From NCBI GenBank assembly GCA_964035795.1, contig OZ038322.1:13036038-13100037 (forward strand): a stretch of DNA of 64,000 nucleotides. Reading direction: 5' to 3'. The stretch comes from Pterobdella sp. o SKG-2022 (taxonomy: Eukaryota > Annelida > Clitellata > Hirudinida > Piscicolidae). The translations under genes were made by a program, and so were the position numbers. Shown here in pieces: positions 60,001-64,000 of the stretch (the first letter of the stretch is position 1; the number at the start of each line of letters is the position of its first letter). The notes below the pieces were generated by a model. It saw only the letters and a program-made list of their open reading frames with translations. It was not told the DNA's origin and ran no database searches.

Positions 60001-62413
60001 GGTAACCATGTACAACAACAACATCTGTCACTCAACCACTGTTTTTTTCCTTTCTCTCACATTTTTATTCGTAATTTCTGGAATAATACACCCTCAAGAG
60101 TTCCATTGTGTGGCTAAAGGCATAATTTACTATGTGTCTATACCGACGATGTACATGTTGCTTATGATTTACGCTATCCTGAATCTTCATGTTATTAGCT
60201 GGGGAACTCGAGAAGTCAAAAAATCAGAAGATGAGTTGGGCAATGAAGAAAAAAGGAAGTTAGAAATGGAAATGTTGAAAATGCAGGAAGAAGCTGCCAA
60301 CAAAGGAATCGTACTAGATTTATTTGAAAATTTCAAAAAGAAGACGTCTCATTTTATGCCCAGCAAAGATAGATGGACGTAAGTAGCAATTTGAATTATT
60401 GAAATTAAACCCAATGTATTTAAATCAATTCAATTGAATATGAGTTCATTGAAAATTCTATGCACAATTATATTCCCTTTTTTAAGAAAGAATGTCCTAA
60501 GTAGCATGAATGATAATAAAAATTTGAATTAAACTTTTTTTATTGATAAATTTAATTTTTAGGTGCGATAGCTTGTGCAACTTTATTTGCTGTAGCAAGC
60601 CAACCAACTCAATTGAAAAAGATGCTTTGGATATGCTCAGTGCTAGATTGAGAACAATCGAGGAGAAACTAGATCTCGGTAATTAGTTAATTGATGAAAT
60701 TAGTAAAACTTTGAAAAAAAATGTTAGCTAAATCTATTTTTTTAATTAGTAAAAAGTATGAGATTAGCTCAAAATAATAATTTTTTTTTTCAAGGTCCTA
60801 ACCATCGGGATGGAAGGAAATCGTTTATGTCTCATAGACAGTCGATCATTGATATGACTGAAGGAAGCAGTAAGAATTCGAGTTTAAAAATAACTAAACA
60901 GATTTTATTTTGAAGATAAATTTATTATTTTCAATCAAGGTTTTTATAATAATGAATATTGATATTTAAACTTGAAAGAATAATGAGTCTTTTCACCTAC
61001 GAATAGTTTATGGGGATGATGCAGGCAACTTCAGAAGGCAATCTGTGATTAATCCAAACATTTTGCTCGACATTGAAAATGGTTGTTTACTTTTGAAGAA
61101 ATTAAAAAATTTTATCACTTTTATTGTTTATTATTAAGTTTACTAAGCTGGTGAAACTAATTGATGAAACTCTGCATACAGATATGGCACCGGATTACAG
61201 TGATAACGATTCGATTTCAACCTTGATGTTGAAACGAAGCTTGAAAAAGAAAAACCGTATGGATAAGAGAGATGAACTGAGAAACCCGTCGTGGCTCGAA
61301 GACGACAGACTGGGAGATGGAAGGGTAGAATTTTTGGATGAAGATGAAACCGAGTTTTTTAAAGTGAGCAATTGAATATTTTTGTTTCGGTTATCTGAAT
61401 ATAGTTGATCATAGATATCAAGGCTTAAATACAAAAATTAAGTTAAAAAAAAAAAAATTTTTATAAAACTATAATTTTACCTTCATATATGCCAGGATTT
61501 GATCAAAAGGTATCTGAAACCTTTGATAAAAGATCAAGCGGCCCAAGACCAGACAGCTAAAGAACTCAAGGATTTACGAAACAGCGTTGGATTGGTGTTT
61601 CTGTTTGCTAACTTTTCTTTTGTTTTGGTTGCTTTTTTCCTTCAGTTCAACGTCAGTTCTGTCTACATCCCATGGCCTTGTGCTATTACTGTGAAAGATG
61701 GTGAAAAAGGGTCAGCTGTTTTGAACGACAAATTATCCAAAGTCGATCCTCTTGGTTTTGGCTTCTTAGTTATTTTTGGTATTTGTCTCTTTGTTCAGTT
61801 CACTTCAATGTTGTTTCATCGATTCAATACCTTTTTGCATATTCTTTCAACCACCAAAGTGTCTAAAGCTAAAGAACTTAACGAGAATGATCCCTCAGGA
61901 ATGGTAGAATTGGTACAAAAGTTGGGAACATTAACTGAAAATGAGCTTAACTATACTGAAAACTCCCAAAACAGTGATGACGAAGACGATGAGAACATGA
62001 AAAATAAAGCTTCAAGAAACAACTTTATGGGAAAAACATTTAGAGTGAAACCAGAAAATGTTAAACAGACAATAAAAGAAGCATTTTTGAGTCGTTTAGA
62101 CAAATTGGAATCAATAAATAAGCAATATGGCGATGAAGATTTCATTCGTAGAGCTTCTAGATTCGGTGATTTGGGTTTAAATAGTGAGCCTAAAACTACA
62201 GCTGCTTTGATGACATTGAGAAACAAAATGATGACAATAAGGCAAGGAAAATTTCTTGATACAAGTGTATTTGGTAATCGTCAACTGACTAAAACAGGCT
62301 CTCAAATCAACCAGAAGGCCCGTATCTACACGCCTCATGGTGTAGGCTTTAATAATCGCAAGCCTTCCGTAGGGCAAAATTTTCAAATGCCCAAGCATGG
62401 TTTCAATTACTGA
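51073..62413 (+). CDS. CHS: Chitin synthase (family 2 glycosyltransferase), 24 exons
   Basis: Polytopic plasma-membrane enzyme polymerising UDP-GlcNAc into chitin. Joining 24 exons (51073-51380, 51480-52086, 53204-53580, 55400-55523, 55777-55883, 56401-56563, 56703-56833, 56954-57091, 57152-57278, 57466-57653, 57775-57851, 57966-58074, 58312-58465, 58541-58754, 58911-58985, 59094-59219, 59317-59559, 59643-59809, 59933-60378, 60563-60678, 60795-60869, 61025-61081, 61182-61363, 61496-62413) keeps one frame and gives about 1742 residues, longer than typical arthropod enzymes. Exon 1 is an acidic Ser-rich cytosolic tail. Membrane helices fill exons 2-8. The catalytic domain has CATMWHE (exon 10), LDGDVDF (exon 14), EDRWLC and QRRRW (exon 17, QRRRW at 59430-59444). 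SWGTRE is at 60197-60214. A charged, coiled-coil-like segment follows (KKSEDELGNEEKRKLEMEML). The last exon adds two helices, LVFLFANFSFVLVAFFLQF and GFLVIFGICLFVQF. The usual PACFSLFR motif reads PGCFSLFR. A long acidic, then basic, C-tail follows. Catalytic residues are intact. Confidence 0.95.
53905..54615. repeat. Tandem duplication of a ~355-bp unit in chitin synthase intron 3
   Basis: Unit 1 (53905-54258) and unit 2 (54259-54615) both begin ATCGACCAATG and end GATTTTCTGTTTGCTATAGT TT. The last ~115 bp of each unit, from about TCTACTTGAACAAAAATAAT on, are almost identical; the first part has more changes and small indels. Neither carries an ORF. Upstream-biased divergence suggests an older duplication with recent partial homogenisation. 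Confidence 0.9.
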
Positions 62414-64000
62414 CGAAAATTTTAAAAACATTAATGAAAATTTTTATTTAATTATTTAAACAGTGAACAATATTTAAAAATCATTGTTAATGTTTATAAA
62501 AATTATTTAAAACTTTTCCATTTATAGACAATGCCTTAGACTTGTATTTATATAAATATTTCAATGGAAACATGTTGTTTAAAACTTAAGTGCTTTCGAT
62601 GAAAGTTGGACTTGTTTCTGAAAATTTTTTTGTTTTAAAATATTTTTTAAAAACTTTTCACGAGCTATTTTATGATTCTTTGCTTATAACATCACTAATA
62701 TTTCAACTTTTAATTTAGTATTTTCTACCAGTAGTTTAGTTACTAAAGCTATCAATTACATACATATTTTCAAGTATAATATGACATTTCAAAGATTAAA
62801 GAAAAAAAAATAATAATCAATATAACTTTTTTTCATTTTCTAAACGTTGCAAAAATTTGAGAAATTCCGTCTCATGTTATCAAATGAAAGTCAGTGATGC
62901 GTTTCTCGGTGATTTCAAATAAAAATTCACGATTGAACAATTTATCATTTATCAAAGAAACTACATTATATTTTTTCACAAAAAGTTCAGGATAGCAACA
63001 TACTGTAGAAAATTACAAATAGGGTTAAGCTGGTGCAGTCTTGCTTCAAAACTTTTTTGGTAGATACGAGTCTTAAAAGTTGGAACTTTAAACTTTGATT
63101 GTTTTCACGTTAGAGTATGAAAAACAAATCTTGGCAGCCATCTGTTTTTAGCAGTTTTGACTGCATGTTTGACTGGTTTATCACGCTACTTATTAGAAAA
63201 TTTAGATTTGTTTATTTTTCTTTCAGATCATTTTCATGAGTGTGTATAAATTAACAAAAACTGTTTGAATATCATTCGAAAAAATTTTGCTGCGATTGAA
63301 ATTTCTTTTTTTTTTTTCAATCTAGCTTGGATCACGTCAGAATTTCCAAAGTTCTTTAAAACTAAACTTTGTGTAGTCATTTTATTATATTTACCTATTA
63401 AACAATTGAAATGTGTTTTTTCATTAAAAAATTAAAGAGTTATGATGTTCATGATATATATGACTCAAAAGAAGTAGAGAGAATTTGAAGTTTAAAATTT
63501 ATTTTTACAAAAGTTCTGCTACGCCATAACCGCCTCAATACACACGCTGGGCACGCATTTGAATTAAACATACTCAAATACACCATTTCATTTTATACCT
63601 AGAATATTTCGTTAATACAAATTTTCTAAATGAATTAAGTATAGTGTGTAACATAATGATGAGACCTATTAACAGTAAGCTGGTATTGAATTTAAATCTT
63701 CATCGTTACCCTTTATAATTTAAAAGCATGTTTTAACAAAATAAACCAGTTTTAAAGTCGAATAAGGAAAAGTCATGTCATTCTACTATTTATATTGAAG
63801 TGTATTTTGAATAGAATTCGAAAAAATTTTTTTAAAATAAACTTAGATGGAGCATTCAAAAGCAAAAACTTTAGATAAAATATGGAATGTTTCAATATCA
63901 ATTTATTTTACATATTCCAAACCTACCGATTTCTTTGAAAATATCGATGATAGTTAAGTATTTTTAGCTCTATATAGATGATTTTAACAACATCAAAAAA
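62414..64000. other. 3' flank of chitin synthase, no gene recognised
   Basis: AT-rich sequence with stops in all frames. The first part is likely the chitin synthase 3' UTR. No exon, RNA gene or repeat family from elsewhere in the window was recognised. Confidence 0.5.

Noticed and set aside
1..64000. CRISPR arrays, phage or bacterial defence systems
   Set aside because: The window is intron-rich animal DNA; no regularly spaced direct repeats or prokaryotic genes were seen.

Overview
The window is strongly AT-rich animal nuclear DNA. The genes are split by many short GT-AG introns, whose acceptors often read TTTTCAG, and no operon-like packing is seen. All recognised genes are metazoan families: LRPPRC, eEF2 kinase, Exo70, lipin, a LACTB-type serine beta-lactamase-like protein, Frizzled and a metazoan chitin synthase. 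The chitin synthase carries the SWGTRE motif, a coiled-coil segment and two more membrane helices at the C-terminus. That layout, known from arthropod and nematode enzymes, makes an invertebrate, and perhaps an ecdysozoan, the best guess. The species cannot be settled from this sequence.

Layout. 0.5-10.6 kb (+): LRPPRC-like pentatricopeptide protein. 11.9-18.1 kb (-): eEF2 kinase. 19.8-23.7 kb (-): one uninterrupted 1316-codon ORF for a disordered Ser/Thr/Asn/Lys-rich protein that I do not recognise. 26.1-32.4 kb (+): exocyst subunit Exo70. 32.8-40.7 kb (-): lipin phosphatidate phosphatase, converging on Exo70. 40.7-44.7 kb: repeat-rich spacer with a trinucleotide microsatellite, foldback elements and a tRNA-derived SINE. 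44.7-45.9 kb (-): single-exon LACTB-like gene, head to head with a two-exon Frizzled receptor (46.1-48.4 kb, +). 51.1-62.4 kb (+): chitin synthase in 24 exons. The last 1.6 kb shows no gene.

The genes do unrelated jobs (mitochondrial RNA metabolism, translation elongation control, exocytosis, lipid synthesis, Wnt reception, chitin synthesis), so this is an ordinary animal gene neighbourhood rather than a cluster. The most noteworthy points are a Frizzled whose KTxxxW Dishevelled-binding motif is replaced, the 167-bp gap between the divergent LACTB-like and Frizzled genes, at least three foldback (MITE-like) families with long near-perfect arms in introns and spacers, two copies of a tRNA-derived SINE family with a GCGCTTTATAAA-type tail, and the unbroken 1316-codon ORF. 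No CRISPR array, prokaryotic system or clear functional tRNA was seen. Exon borders were read by eye from frame continuity and splice signals. Those of Frizzled and chitin synthase are the most secure; many others are approximate.
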